Shown here piece after piece: positions 23,153 through 33,677 of a DNA stretch of 64,000 nucleotides. Position 1 is the first letter of the stretch. Each line of letters opens with the position of its first letter. The translations under genes and the position numbers were made by a program. Where the stretch lies: contig NZ_JACOIK010000012.1 in the NCBI RefSeq assembly GCF_014692515.1, positions 1-64,000 of the forward strand, written 5' to 3'. This DNA comes from Sphingobacterium micropteri. GTDB lineage: Bacteria > Bacteroidota > Bacteroidia > Sphingobacteriales > Sphingobacteriaceae. Under the pieces are notes generated by a model. That model saw only the letters and a program-made list of their open reading frames with translations. It made no database searches and was not told the origin of the DNA.

Positions 23153-23965
23153 ATGAGACTTTTGATTTTACTTTTTATATCGCTGGGGATTGGCTCTATC
23201 GGCTATACACAGGAGATTCGTTATGAAACGGTTGAAAATATAAGCTATGTCGATGAAACGGCATCAGATTATGCGAAGGAACAATGTAAATTGGATATAC
23301 ATTATCCTACTTCGGGTGATAATGTACCGGTTGTACTCTGGTTTCATGGCGGCGGATTGACGGGCGGTGGAAAAGAAATACCTGCGTTTTTAAAAGAAAA
23401 GGGTCTTGTGATCGTCGGTGTAGGCTATAGATTTTCCCCAAAGGCGAAGGTAGAAGATATCATTCGGGATGCAGCAAAGGCAACATCCTTTGTAATGAAA
23501 AATGCCCGTAAATACCACGGAGATATCGATAAAATGTTTATTTCTGGTCATTCGGCAGGCGGTTACCTCGCGCTGATGCTAGCGTTGAACAAGACGTATT
23601 TAGCGGCAGAAGGCGTGGATGCGGACCAATTTGCCGGCATTATCCCATTCAGTGCACAAACCATTACGCATTTTACAGCGCGTAATGAACAGGGTATCAA
23701 GGAGGAGCAGCCGACGATTGACGAGCTAGCACCATTGTTTTGGGTACGGAAAGATGCTCCTCCTATCGTATTGCTGACGGGGGACCGTGAATTGGAAATG
23801 CTGGGGCGTTATGAAGAAAATGCCTACTTAAAACGGATGTTATCCATTGTTGGACACAAGCACACCACACTCTTGGAGTTCCAAGGATATAATCACGGCA
23901 TGGTGTACCCTGGTCTTCCTATTTTACTCCAGGAAATAAAGCGGTTGTCCGATCCGCGTCAGTAA
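23153..23965 (+). CDS. Secreted alpha/beta hydrolase (esterase/lipase HGGG type)
   Basis: A 270-residue hydrolase with an N-terminal signal peptide (MRLLILLFISLGIGSIGYTQ). The oxyanion-hole motif is WFHGGGLTGGG, the nucleophile elbow GHSAGG holds the catalytic Ser (about 143), and the late His is in YNHGMVYPG. Length and motifs fit the alpha/beta_hydrolase_3/BD-FAE-like esterases. The substrate is probably an ester of a carbohydrate or small molecule, not determined. Its 3' end overlaps the convergent O-acetyltransferase gene by 47 bases. An acetylation/deacetylation relationship is possible but speculative. Confidence 0.85.
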   Translation: MRLLILLFISLGIGSIGYTQEIRYETVENISYVDETASDYAKEQCKLDIHYPTSGDNVPVVLWFHGGGLTGGGKEIPAFLKEKGLVIVGVGYRFSPKAKVEDIIRDAAKATSFVMKNARKYHGDIDKMFISGHSAGGYLALMLALNKTYLAAEGVDADQFAGIIPFSAQTITHFTARNEQGIKEEQPTIDELAPLFWVRKDAPPIVLLTGDRELEMLGRYEENAYLKRMLSIVGHKHTTLLEFQGYNHGMVYPGLPILLQEIKRLSDPRQ

Positions 23966-24518
23966 TTTCCCGAATCACCCGGCAGGGATTTCCTGCCGCA
24001 ACCACATTTTCGGGGATATTTTTGGTAACCACCGATCCCGAGCCGATCACGGTATTTTTCCCAATGGTCACACCGGGATTTATGACGGTATGCCCACCAA
24101 TCCAGACGTTATCGCCAATAGCGATAGGTTTGGCAAATTCCCAACCGGCTGTACGAGGTTCTGGATGTACTGGATGCCCAGCAGTGAAAAGTGATACGTT
24201 TGGGCCTATCATCACATTGTCGCCAATATAGACAGGCGCACAATCGAGAATGATCAGATTGTAATTCGCATAGAAATTGTCACCCAGATATATATTGTAA
24301 CCGTAATCACAACGAAACGGAGGCTCGATAAAAAAACGGCTGGTGGTCTTGCCAAATAGCTTTTTTAATAGTTGATTTCGTGCTTTTATTTTGGACGGTT
24401 CGAGATTGTTATACTGAAAGAGCTGTTCCTTGGCATGCTGGCGCTCATTCATTAGCTCTTTTCCCATGGCTTGGTATAACTCGCCCGCGATCATTTTTTC
24501 TTTTTCTGTTTTTTCCAT
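23919..24518 (-). CDS. Maltose/galactoside O-acetyltransferase-like (LbH) protein
   Basis: A 199-residue left-handed beta-helix acetyltransferase from the ATG at 24518. The N-terminal helical part resembles Mac domains (KEKMIAGELYQAMGKELMNERQHAKEQL). Hexapeptide repeats follow (DYGYNIYLGDNFYANYN, VYIGDNVMIGPNVSLFTAGHPV, VWIGGHTVINPGVTIGKNTVIG). The catalytic His is in TAGHPVHPE. It transfers acetyl from acetyl-CoA to a sugar. Its gene overlaps the 3' end of the hydrolase on the opposite strand and is separated from the alpha-2-macroglobulin gene by 54 bases. Confidence 0.88.
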   Translation of the reverse strand: MEKTEKEKMIAGELYQAMGKELMNERQHAKEQLFQYNNLEPSKIKARNQLLKKLFGKTTSRFFIEPPFRCDYGYNIYLGDNFYANYNLIILDCAPVYIGDNVMIGPNVSLFTAGHPVHPEPRTAGWEFAKPIAIGDNVWIGGHTVINPGVTIGKNTVIGSGSVVTKNIPENVVAAGNPCRVIREITDADRTTALFPGVK

Positions 24519-24572
24519 TTTAATTAATTGTGCAATTCCTCTTTTAATATTCCATGTCGCATCAAACACAAA

Positions 24573-27500
24573 CTACTCCGTCACCGTTATCTTCACACTA
24601 TTTGACCGGGCACGCACAGCCGGATCATACATACATTCTACCGTTGTAATTCCCGATTGGAAAACACCGATATTGTTCGTCTTGACCTCATATTCGAATT
24701 CTTGTTTCCCTTTGGGTAAGTAATCAAAGAAGTAGTTTGTCGAAGCATCTTTTAGACTGAAATAATAACCCTGCCACCACTGATAGCCCGAAGGCCGGTA
24801 GACCGGTTCAACGCCCGATGGTCGTGCATCTTTGAGGTGTACATATTCCAAAGGACGGTCATTAATAACTGTTATTTTTACCTTGATTTTTTCCCCTAAT
24901 TTGAACACGTCAGCTTCAACCCATTTACCTTGCCGTTCGACATAATATTGCTTCTGGACAGCGATAGCATTTGTTGAACTGCGGACTTCTTCCGCCGGAG
25001 CAAAATATTGGTGGACAACAGATCCATATATACGGCGGTTATTATTATTTTGAATGGAAACCGTTCGATTGCTTGACAACTCGTCTGCCTTAAAATCTTT
25101 GGTGGATTGTCCTAAAACGACGTTTTGAATGGATACTTCTTTTTGGTCTACCCAAATTTTGACACTATTATTCAAACTAAAATCCTGGGGGTCATTCGCG
25201 AGTAACAAGGCATATATAGCATCTACCGTAACCCAGGTACTACGCCAATGGTTCGCTTGTTTGTTGTAATAAATCCACTGCGTAATTTCATAGAGCTTAC
25301 TTGGGTCATGTAGTTTGTATGCCTCTACCATGTAGCTGTGTAAGCTGATCGCGTTAAAACGTTTTTGGTTACTTTCCCAATACATACCTTTCTCTTTGTC
25401 GAGAATCACTTCTTGTGTGATGCGATTTTTGATTTCTTCCGATTGCTTGGCTTCGCCTAAAATTTGGTTGATAACCCAAGCCTTTGCCGCTATTCCCGCT
25501 GTATTTTGGGCTGTTACTTCCGGCGATGCCAGTAAATCGTTGCTCAGCTTTTTCAGGACAGCCTCATCCAATTTATAATACCCGTTCCAATAGTGTCTTG
25601 CGTATAGATAATCCAGTACTTGCATGGTATGACGCTTGCTATCGAATAGCGTGCTGTCCTTATCCAATGATGTTACCAGTTTTTGCATACTTTGACGCAT
25701 CGTATTGCTCATAAGGGTATGATCGAGCTGAAGTACTTTACCTGTTATTTCAAGGATACGAATAGAGATGGCGGTATTGGATTTGCCCCCCTCAAACCAA
25801 GGGAATGCTCCATCGTTGAGCTGACTTTGGCTGATTTTTTTCTCTAAATCGTTAATGTCTGTTTGGATATCACTACCAAAGAGTTGCGCAATGGCTTTTC
25901 GTTTTGTTTCTTCACCTTGAATATCGCGAAGCCAAGGCATTTCTTCCATCATCAATTCGCTCAAAGAACTGTTTTCTGCTAATCTTCCTTTTATGTTTTC
26001 TTGATCGAGCCGCGCAAAATAATTAGATATGGCTGGATAATTTTTTTGGATATAGCGTGCCATCTGCAGGGCAAACCATTTACTGGTCGTCTGCTCAGTA
26101 CATTCGTAAGGGTAATTTTTTAAATAATCCAATGCCGATAATATTTCCAGGATAGGATTGGTTTGTACTTGTACCTTAGCTTGTAAATTTTCCTTTCCGG
26201 CACTGTGGATTTGATATTCCTGTTGCTCGTCCGGCTTCAAAATGATCTTTTCGGTATCCGAAATCAATACCTTGTTTGGTAGGATGGGTAGTTCATGTTG
26301 CTCGCCATCCGAAAACTCAGCTGTAGCCGCAATGATCTTAATCTGTACGGTGGGATAACCAGCTGGTACTTTTAACTGCCACTCCACAATACTGTTGTTT
26401 TCAGCCGCTACGTTGAAGGCTTTCGTACTGTTCTCTCCAAGAAAGGCAGGTGTTATATGCTGGTTGTTTTGGGGATTGATAATCTCTATTCTAGCATTTC
26501 CCGAAAGTTTATTCTTGCTGATGTTTTGGATTTGGGCTTTTAGCGTAATTTGGTCGCCTTCGCGAAAATAGCGAGGTAGATTAGGGCGAACCATCAGCTG
26601 TTTTTGAGTCTGGGTGAAGAACGTAGCGGAACCTGCTTCTAAATTTTTTCCATGGGCAAAGAGCAGCAGTTTCCACCGGCTCAACGCTTCGGGACTATCA
26701 AATTCGAAAGAAACGTTTCCTTCCGAATCGGTGTATAGTTCCGGATAGAAAAATGCGGTTTCGTCCAGATTGGAACGTGCTTGCACCGCGTCCAGCTGAG
26801 CTTGTTTCTTTTGTCCATCCTTCGTGGTAATGAGAATCACGCCATTAGCACCACGAGAGCCGTACAAAGCTGTTGCAGAAGCGTCTTTTAGAACTTCTAA
26901 ACTTGCAATAATACTAGGATCCAAAGTGCTGGAATCAAACCCATCCATGATTTCACCATCTACAACAAAGAGCGGGTCTCGCTGTCCTTCACTTGTTGCT
27001 TGCCCACGAATCATGATGTTGTCAGCTTCTCCGGCAACACTTCTGGATTGTAGCCCAGCAACGGCACCTGTTATATCTATTCTTCTTGGTTGTCCATAGC
27101 CGGTTACAACGACTTCATTCAGAACGCCTTCTGTACTTAAGAAGTAAGGGTATGCAGATAGTATGCCATAAGAATACACGACCGAAATATCGTTTCCTTG
27201 TGCAGCGTACCATTGCTGTTTGTTGAACATATCGAGGGATTGCTGTTTCTGTTGGAATTCGCGTAACAGATACTGGAAGTTAAGCTGGCCGTAATAAGGA
27301 TAATTCAATGGTAATGCGGCCGGGAACGTATTGCTGGCGAACATATCCAATGCTGCGTCGTACATCGTAGCAAGTACTTCGGCTTGGGCAGCTTGGTCAT
27401 TTTGTGTGACGGTGAAACGCCATTTTTCCGATTGCCCAGGTGTGATTTTGTCCCGAAATGTGGACGTTTTGATCGAGAGGGACTTATCACCACGTTGAAT

Positions 27501-30494
27501 AGGTATGGATACCGATGCAATTGCCGCTTTGTTGTCAACGACGAGCAAGGCATTAAAAAACAAATTGGGTGAAATATGTTCCTTTTTCAAGATAAAGCTG
27601 TGTTGCGCTTTTCCTTTTTTCCAATCCAATAGTCTTGTTTCTGCCTTTTTAACGCCGTGGGCTTCGAATAGAAACAGTTTCTCAGCGTGGAGCACATCGG
27701 TTTCGAATGTAATCGTGACCTTATCGCCTATATTGTATTGCGCTTTGTCCAATTCGTAAACTAAAAACTCCGTTGCAGTAACTTTTCTTGTATTCGTTTT
27801 GTATAAGCTTACATTTGTTGAAGAGCGAATGTTGTTGCCCTCTTGAATGGTATGGGCTTCTATCCAATAATGTCCACTGGTAAAGAGATTCGAGTCAAGC
27901 CTGACCAAACTGGTATCCCTAGTGTCAAAATCGTAACTCGCCACCCGTGTTTTGGGGGCGTCCTTACCCCTATATAGCAACGACGGATCGAAATAATTTG
28001 GAAAATACTTTTGATACGCCTCGGGGGATAATGTATGGTATTCTACATCCTGGAAAAATCCTATATTTTCATCGGTTAAGGCAATTTTTGGTTCCATATC
28101 ATATTTATAGATATCGACCTTTCCACTGAACTTGAGTGGTTGCCCATTTTGGTTGACCGTATGGATATGTATCTCTTTCCATTTTTTTTCTTCGATCCTA
28201 TTTTCTGTCCGAATTTGGATGTTCCAAGGCTTCGTTGCGAAACGATAATTTCCGGATGCCGCTTGCATTTCTCCCGTTTGGTTGACGACCTCAGCAGAAT
28301 ATTGTAGGGTAAAATCGGTCAATCCGGTAAAAATACTATCCATCAAAGGGACGGCAATACGAAACTGACCTTTGTCGTCCACGGTGATAGTTGTGTCTGC
28401 GAAGGTGACCGTTTTACGTTGTGTGGTGTGATAGAAATTGACCTGGTAATGTACCGTAGCATCTACCAAAGGTACACCCGATAGCGTTTCAGCAAGTCCA
28501 GTAAAGAAAGCAGTATCTTGGCGCATGTATGTTTCTTTGTTGGTCTCAAAACTAGCTTTGAATGTTGGTCTCTTGTATTCCTCTACACGTATGCGTTGTG
28601 TATTTATTTGTTTGTTGTCGTGGAAAGCGACTATTCGAAAAGAGCCGGTCAATGTTTTACTAGGTAATTGAAATAAACCGTTGACGGAGCCAAAACCATT
28701 GGTGACCAATGTAAGCGAATCAATCTTTTGATTATTGGCGTCGTGCAGGAACAGTTGAATTTCTTGCTTTTCCAGTGTGCTTCCCAACAGGCTGTGGTCA
28801 TTGTAAAGTATGCTCTTGAAATAAATAGTCTGCCCCGGACGATAGATAGCACGGTCGGTCATCGTTTGGATAACGGTATTGTTTTCCCGTACGTTACGGT
28901 TTTTCCGATAAACATGTGATGTGATATTGTTCAGTTCGCCCAAGTCTATAAATTGATTTTCATCGGGTAGAAACAGTACATAGTCATAAAGATCATAGCG
29001 GTCTTTTGCATAATTTGTTTTGTAGGTAAACTCTCCCTTATCATTCGTTCTGAATGTCTGAATCAACTCCGGGTCAGTATGGGTGCTCGTCTCGTAGAAC
29101 TGTACTTTTTTCTTTTCATACGGGATTCCCGTCTTTCTATTGATTAGGAGGGTTTTATACCATTCTTGTTTGTCATTTTCTTCCGCTATAGTTGCCGATA
29201 TAAATTGATCCGTGATGATAATGGTGCTTTCGACGACTTCGAGATAAAGGCCGTCATCTTGAAATTTCGAGTTATTGGCTAATAAGATCGTATAATTTCC
29301 GTAATGTAGCGGATTGAGCTTATAAATTGTTTTGTGCGCTTTATAATCGTCGATTTTTTTTAAAATAACCGTATCCTCATAAACTAATGTTGCATCGAGA
29401 TTTACATTAAACGTTAGTGAATCGTATTTTACTTCATAGTTTTTGTAACGCTCGGGCCGATTGGTCGTATTGTATACACGAATATAAAGTGTATCCGCAT
29501 TGCGGGCATTTATCTTTATCGGCGTGTACAATTGGGCAGGCGCAAACTTATCGTGGTTCAGTATAATATCGGTTTTTTTTATGTTATTAGACAGGTTTTT
29601 AACCTCCTTTATCCAAGGGGATTGCGGATAATGTGTTAATGCTCGATTGAGGTGTTTTAGGGCTTCTGTTGGATTTTGAAATTGTTGTGCCGAAGCGATT
29701 TGATACAGTAAATAGGCGTTGTAGTTGCTTTCCTGTTTGTCGATAATAGCTAAAAACTTAGGGAGTTCCGTCTTGATATTCCATTGCTGAATGGAGAGCC
29801 TGTAGCTCATAAGGTAAGCGGTAGCATCGTTATATTTTCCGGCTTTGTTCAACCGTTTCAATTCCTGTGTTAGCGATGCAACTTTTTCGTCTTGCTCATT
29901 GTTTGTGTTTTGCAGAAAATTAAGATAGTAATGCGCTAGGAAATGAAATAGGGTCGGCGTCAGCGTCAAGTTTTTTTGTTCGGCAAACATCCCTTTCCAA
30001 TCATCGATTGACTCCTGTATGAGTAATTCTTTTGGAGCCAACGATAACGTAAAAAGTGAGTCGATTATTTTGTTCTTACCCGTATGATTTTGAGATAGGA
30101 ATGGGTCACTGCTTTCAGAGAGGTATCGATGCAAATTATTATGCAGGTATTGTGCGTAAAAGCTCTGTAAAATAGCTTGTTCTACTTGATTTGCTGCTTT
30201 AATATGCTTTTCCAGGTGATTTTTAACCAACACAAAAGTACTGTCGTCGGTATTATTAATCCGTAGGGACAAATTTTCTGCTAATACGGCACGGATCCAC
30301 TCTCCACTGTTTTTATTATGCTTTGCAGTCGCTTTGATTTGACGCAATAGGGGTAAAGTCTGTGCATAATTTTTTATATCGATTAAACGATGTACTTCGC
30401 GCCAGGTGTCAGCGGTAGCGGTGTCTTTCACAGGCCCTTGCGCAAGTGACAATAAGGGAAATAGACAGATTAGCAGCCAAATATATCTCTTCAT
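24573..30494 (-). CDS. Alpha-2-macroglobulin family protein with TonB-plug-like insert
   Basis: A 1973-residue secreted protein (signal MKRYIWLLICLFPLLSLAQG). It has an N-terminal helical repeat region (about 20-310), macroglobulin MG domains, and the bait/ANA region. A thioester-like CTEQ motif lies at about residue 1465 in the helical complement-like domain, with further MG/receptor-binding domains to the end. Residues about 1125-1225 match a TonB-dependent receptor plug (GYGQPRRIDITGAVAG ... FVVDGEIMDGFDSSTLDPSIIASLEVLKD ... ALYGSRGANGVILITTK). A2M proteins trap proteases by thioester chemistry after bait cleavage. Single gene, divergent from pepD. The plug insert looks like SusC-type TonB box/plug material and is the odd feature. 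Confidence 0.85.
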   Translation of the reverse strand: MKRYIWLLICLFPLLSLAQGPVKDTATADTWREVHRLIDIKNYAQTLPLLRQIKATAKHNKNSGEWIRAVLAENLSLRINNTDDSTFVLVKNHLEKHIKAANQVEQAILQSFYAQYLHNNLHRYLSESSDPFLSQNHTGKNKIIDSLFTLSLAPKELLIQESIDDWKGMFAEQKNLTLTPTLFHFLAHYYLNFLQNTNNEQDEKVASLTQELKRLNKAGKYNDATAYLMSYRLSIQQWNIKTELPKFLAIIDKQESNYNAYLLYQIASAQQFQNPTEALKHLNRALTHYPQSPWIKEVKNLSNNIKKTDIILNHDKFAPAQLYTPIKINARNADTLYIRVYNTTNRPERYKNYEVKYDSLTFNVNLDATLVYEDTVILKKIDDYKAHKTIYKLNPLHYGNYTILLANNSKFQDDGLYLEVVESTIIITDQFISATIAEENDKQEWYKTLLINRKTGIPYEKKKVQFYETSTHTDPELIQTFRTNDKGEFTYKTNYAKDRYDLYDYVLFLPDENQFIDLGELNNITSHVYRKNRNVRENNTVIQTMTDRAIYRPGQTIYFKSILYNDHSLLGSTLEKQEIQLFLHDANNQKIDSLTLVTNGFGSVNGLFQLPSKTLTGSFRIVAFHDNKQINTQRIRVEEYKRPTFKASFETNKETYMRQDTAFFTGLAETLSGVPLVDATVHYQVNFYHTTQRKTVTFADTTITVDDKGQFRIAVPLMDSIFTGLTDFTLQYSAEVVNQTGEMQAASGNYRFATKPWNIQIRTENRIEEKKWKEIHIHTVNQNGQPLKFSGKVDIYKYDMEPKIALTDENIGFFQDVEYHTLSPEAYQKYFPNYFDPSLLYRGKDAPKTRVASYDFDTRDTSLVRLDSNLFTSGHYWIEAHTIQEGNNIRSSTNVSLYKTNTRKVTATEFLVYELDKAQYNIGDKVTITFETDVLHAEKLFLFEAHGVKKAETRLLDWKKGKAQHSFILKKEHISPNLFFNALLVVDNKAAIASVSIPIQRGDKSLSIKTSTFRDKITPGQSEKWRFTVTQNDQAAQAEVLATMYDAALDMFASNTFPAALPLNYPYYGQLNFQYLLREFQQKQQSLDMFNKQQWYAAQGNDISVVYSYGILSAYPYFLSTEGVLNEVVVTGYGQPRRIDITGAVAGLQSRSVAGEADNIMIRGQATSEGQRDPLFVVDGEIMDGFDSSTLDPSIIASLEVLKDASATALYGSRGANGVILITTKDGQKKQAQLDAVQARSNLDETAFFYPELYTDSEGNVSFEFDSPEALSRWKLLLFAHGKNLEAGSATFFTQTQKQLMVRPNLPRYFREGDQITLKAQIQNISKNKLSGNARIEIINPQNNQHITPAFLGENSTKAFNVAAENNSIVEWQLKVPAGYPTVQIKIIAATAEFSDGEQHELPILPNKVLISDTEKIILKPDEQQEYQIHSAGKENLQAKVQVQTNPILEILSALDYLKNYPYECTEQTTSKWFALQMARYIQKNYPAISNYFARLDQENIKGRLAENSSLSELMMEEMPWLRDIQGEETKRKAIAQLFGSDIQTDINDLEKKISQSQLNDGAFPWFEGGKSNTAISIRILEITGKVLQLDHTLMSNTMRQSMQKLVTSLDKDSTLFDSKRHTMQVLDYLYARHYWNGYYKLDEAVLKKLSNDLLASPEVTAQNTAGIAAKAWVINQILGEAKQSEEIKNRITQEVILDKEKGMYWESNQKRFNAISLHSYMVEAYKLHDPSKLYEITQWIYYNKQANHWRSTWVTVDAIYALLLANDPQDFSLNNSVKIWVDQKEVSIQNVVLGQSTKDFKADELSSNRTVSIQNNNNRRIYGSVVHQYFAPAEEVRSSTNAIAVQKQYYVERQGKWVEADVFKLGEKIKVKITVINDRPLEYVHLKDARPSGVEPVYRPSGYQWWQGYYFSLKDASTNYFFDYLPKGKQEFEYEVKTNNIGVFQSGITTVECMYDPAVRARSNSVKITVTE

Positions 30495-30603
30495 GATGAT
30501 ACGGTATGTGTTAAATGTACGTATTTTTTCTGCTTTTTAAGAATTGATGCCTGAAAGAGGGGTATTCCATAAAATTCGTTAATTTTGAAAGAAAACAGTA
30601 AAC

Positions 30604-32058
30604 ATGATATTAGAACAAATAGAGCCCCAACCGGTTTGGCAATATTTTGAAGCGTTAAATGCCATTCCCCGGGCATCGAAGAAGGAAGAGCATGTTATTC
30701 AGTTTATGTTGGATTTCGGCGTCCGTTTAGGATTGGATACGATACAAGATAAGGTGGGCAATGTGATTATCCGTAAAGCGGCTACCGCTGGTATGGAAAC
30801 CCGCAAGACGGTTGTATTACAATCACATTTAGACATGGTTCATCAGAAAAATAACGATACAGATTTTGATTTTGACGCGCAAGGAATTTCCATGTTTGTA
30901 GAAGATGGATGGGTCAAGGCACATGGCACTACACTCGGGGCAGATAACGGAATCGGTGTGGCGGCCATTATGGCTGTCTTGGCATCCGAATCTATCGCTC
31001 ATCCCGCTATCGAAGCGTTGTTTACGATAGACGAAGAAACGGGAATGACGGGTGCAAAGGGATTGCAGGGTAATCTCCTAAAAGGTGAGGTGTTGTTGAA
31101 TCTTGATACGGAAGACAATAATGAAATTGACATTGGCTGTGCAGGTGGGGTGGATGTGACGGCTCGTCGTACCTATATACCGGAAACAAGTGCGGCGGAT
31201 TTGGTTTACTATAGGCTAACCGTTAAAGGGTTGCATGGCGGACATTCAGGGATGGAAATTCACAAAGGATTGGGTAATGCTAATAAAATAATTAACCGTT
31301 TATTGTATAGTTTATTACCGTTAGATATCCGGTTGTCTAGTATTGATGGAGGAGGATTACGCAATGCTATCCCAAGAGAAAGTATGGCCATCTTCGCTGC
31401 CGAAGAAACAACAACGGAGCTGCTTTTATCGGTAATAGAACAAGAAAGCGCAGCAATAAAACAAGAATTTGCAGGTGTTGATGAAATGCTTGAAATTACG
31501 TTGGAACGTTGTGAAAAACCATCTGATGACGTGTTGCCGATAGCGGTGCAGACAAAATTGATTCAAACGCTCTATGCGGCACCAAATGGTGTTTATCGCA
31601 TGAGTGCTGATTTCGATAATCTGGTGGAAACGTCCAATAATATAGCGCGTGTCAAGGTAGGGAAGGGAAAGATTTCTGTCAAATGTCTCACGCGTTCTTC
31701 GGTGGAATCATCAAAAGTTGATTTAGCAAACACCTTAAAATGTTGCTTCGAACTAATGGATGCGGAGGTTACCTTCTCCGGTGATTATCCGGGCTGGACA
31801 CCAAACCCCGATTCGAAAATCTTGGACGTGCTCCGATCAACCTACACGAGTTTATTCGGCGAAGAACCCCATGTTGTCGCTTGCCATGCGGGATTGGAGT
31901 GTGGCATATTAGGTAGTCACTACCCCGATATGGATATGATCTCGTTCGGGCCGACCATTTTAGGAGCGCATTCTCCACAAGAGCGTGTATCCATATCGTC
32001 CGTTCAGAAGTTTTGGACGTTTTTATTAGCGATATTGAAGGAGGTACCGGTTAAATAA
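30604..32058 (+). CDS. pepD: Aminoacyl-histidine dipeptidase
   Basis: A 484-residue M20-family zinc peptidase. Zinc ligands are visible in QSHLDMVH, ADNGIGVAA, the catalytic EE in TIDEETGMTGAKGL, and the late H in GAHSPQERV. The MH-clan insertion domain (about 190-390) is present. PepD cleaves X-His dipeptides such as carnosine. It is divergent from the alpha-2-macroglobulin gene and is followed after 22 bases by a patatin gene on the same strand, which may be co-transcribed. Assignment is secure at family level. Confidence 0.93.
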   Translation: MILEQIEPQPVWQYFEALNAIPRASKKEEHVIQFMLDFGVRLGLDTIQDKVGNVIIRKAATAGMETRKTVVLQSHLDMVHQKNNDTDFDFDAQGISMFVEDGWVKAHGTTLGADNGIGVAAIMAVLASESIAHPAIEALFTIDEETGMTGAKGLQGNLLKGEVLLNLDTEDNNEIDIGCAGGVDVTARRTYIPETSAADLVYYRLTVKGLHGGHSGMEIHKGLGNANKIINRLLYSLLPLDIRLSSIDGGGLRNAIPRESMAIFAAEETTTELLLSVIEQESAAIKQEFAGVDEMLEITLERCEKPSDDVLPIAVQTKLIQTLYAAPNGVYRMSADFDNLVETSNNIARVKVGKGKISVKCLTRSSVESSKVDLANTLKCCFELMDAEVTFSGDYPGWTPNPDSKILDVLRSTYTSLFGEEPHVVACHAGLECGILGSHYPDMDMISFGPTILGAHSPQERVSISSVQKFWTFLLAILKEVPVK

Positions 32059-32080
32059 TCTTAGTGCTGATCTGTAAATA

Positions 32081-32869
32081 ATGATGCTAAAAAGACGAAA
32101 GAAAGTTTCCTTGGTGCTGGGGGGAGGTGGTGCTCGAGGTATCGCCCATATTGGTGTTATCCAATGGTTGGAAGAGCAGGGTTACGAAATTGACGAAATT
32201 GTTGGCTGTTCCATCGGCGCGCTCGTAGGTGGTGCATACGCTAGTAACCGCCTGCATGAACTGGGAGAGTGGATGAAAACGCTGACCCGGGGACAGGTTT
32301 TCAAATTAATGGATTTTACCAATCCACGCTATGGTCTGTTGAAAGGTGAGCGCGTTTTGAATACGTTGCATGAGGTGTTTGACGACGTCAACATAGAGGA
32401 TTTGGCATTAACCTATACGGCTGTCGCCACTGATCTGGAAAATGAACAGGAAGTGGTGTTCCGTAAAGGAAGTATTTATGCAGCGATACGGGCTTCTATC
32501 GCTATTCCAGGTGTTTTTACTGCGGTAGCGGCCGAGAATAGTTTTTTAGTGGATGGAGGGGTTTTAAATCCGCTGCCACTTAATCATGTAGCTAAAAAAA
32601 GAAACTTAACCATTGCCGTAAACTTGGATGGGATGCCTATTAAAGATAAAACAACGGTCACCCAAAATTTTACGGCGCGAACGTTATTGTTGGCATCGTA
32701 TTATGCGATGCGACGTCAATTAAGTACCTTGATGTTAGCGCTGCATGAGCCCGATTATACTGTCTCTGTGCCGCATAATGCTGCCGATATATGGGAATTT
32801 CACCGTTCTGCTGAATTGATCGATATGGGCTATGAATTAGCACGCAGCGTAATTAAACCCCGTCCATAA
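32081..32869 (+). CDS. Patatin-like phospholipase (RssA/YlbK type)
   Basis: A 262-residue patatin. Residues: oxyanion GGGGARG (about 13-19), nucleophile Ser in GCSIG, and the catalytic Asp in DGGVLNPLP. There is no signal peptide or membrane helix, so it is cytosolic or peripherally bound. These serine hydrolases cleave acyl chains from phospholipids. An ATG at 32084 is an equally plausible start. The gene's 3' end overlaps the convergent alpha/beta hydrolase gene by 17 bases. Confidence 0.88.
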   Translation: MMLKRRKKVSLVLGGGGARGIAHIGVIQWLEEQGYEIDEIVGCSIGALVGGAYASNRLHELGEWMKTLTRGQVFKLMDFTNPRYGLLKGERVLNTLHEVFDDVNIEDLALTYTAVATDLENEQEVVFRKGSIYAAIRASIAIPGVFTAVAAENSFLVDGGVLNPLPLNHVAKKRNLTIAVNLDGMPIKDKTTVTQNFTARTLLLASYYAMRRQLSTLMLALHEPDYTVSVPHNAADIWEFHRSAELIDMGYELARSVIKPRP

Positions 32870-33677
32870 ATTCGTTGATCACCCGATTAAATTCTTCTGG
32901 TGCTTCCAGATTGGGTAAATGTCCACATCCGGCAATTTCTTTAAATCGGGCATTTGGAATAGCCTCTTCTAAATCCTTCATATCCTGAGCGGAAGTAATC
33001 CGGTCGTCACTACCGCGTATCAGGAGCGTAGAAACGCTGATGTCTTTTAAAGTGTCGCTGGTGTCTGTTCTGGCAGCTAGTGCCAACAATGTAGAACAGA
33101 TGCTCCGCACGCTGTTTCGGCGAATGGCACTTTTAATATACTCGACTGCTTCCGGTTTTTCTTGTATACTATGTGCTGAAAATATATTTTCTACGAAACC
33201 AATAGAGAATGGTCGGCGCCCGTGGTTAAGAACGGCTTGTATACTATCAAATCGTTTTTGTTTTCCGGCATTGGTATCCGCTTTGCTATGCGTATCGGCT
33301 AAAATGAGACCCGATATCTTTTCGGGAAATAGTTGGTAGGCACGCAGCGCAATATATCCACCCATGGAAATGCCACATAACGTCGCTTGTTCGACATCCA
33401 GTTTCTCCATAAATACCCTTATATCTTTTGCAAAAACATCGATAGAAAAAAAGCTATGTCCGCTCGTTGAGAGACCATGTCCACGAATATCTAATGCGAT
33501 TCCCGTAATATCTTCAGGCAATGTCTGCAATTGGTCGCGCCACATATTTTTATTAAAAGGGAACCCATGTAAAAATATAATGGTTTTGGATGATGTAGTC
33601 GTTGATTTTTTAATATAATAGGAGATGCTGATATCTCCAATGCGGATTTTATTGCTTTTTATTAAGCGTTCGGTCAT
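32853..33677 (-). CDS. Alpha/beta-fold hydrolase
   Basis: A 274-residue hydrolase. Features: IFLHGFPFNKNMW, the nucleophile Ser in GISMGG, Asp in LIRGSDDRITSAQD, and the catalytic His in GCGHLPNLEAPEEF. The pattern matches 3-oxoadipate-enol-lactonase/haloperoxidase-like hydrolases. A Ser-Asp-His triad is evident, but the substrate is unknown. Read from 33677 it is a single gene whose tail overlaps the patatin stop on the other strand. Confidence 0.88.
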   Translation of the reverse strand: MTERLIKSNKIRIGDISISYYIKKSTTTSSKTIIFLHGFPFNKNMWRDQLQTLPEDITGIALDIRGHGLSTSGHSFFSIDVFAKDIRVFMEKLDVEQATLCGISMGGYIALRAYQLFPEKISGLILADTHSKADTNAGKQKRFDSIQAVLNHGRRPFSIGFVENIFSAHSIQEKPEAVEYIKSAIRRNSVRSICSTLLALAARTDTSDTLKDISVSTLLIRGSDDRITSAQDMKDLEEAIPNARFKEIAGCGHLPNLEAPEEFNRVINEFMDGV

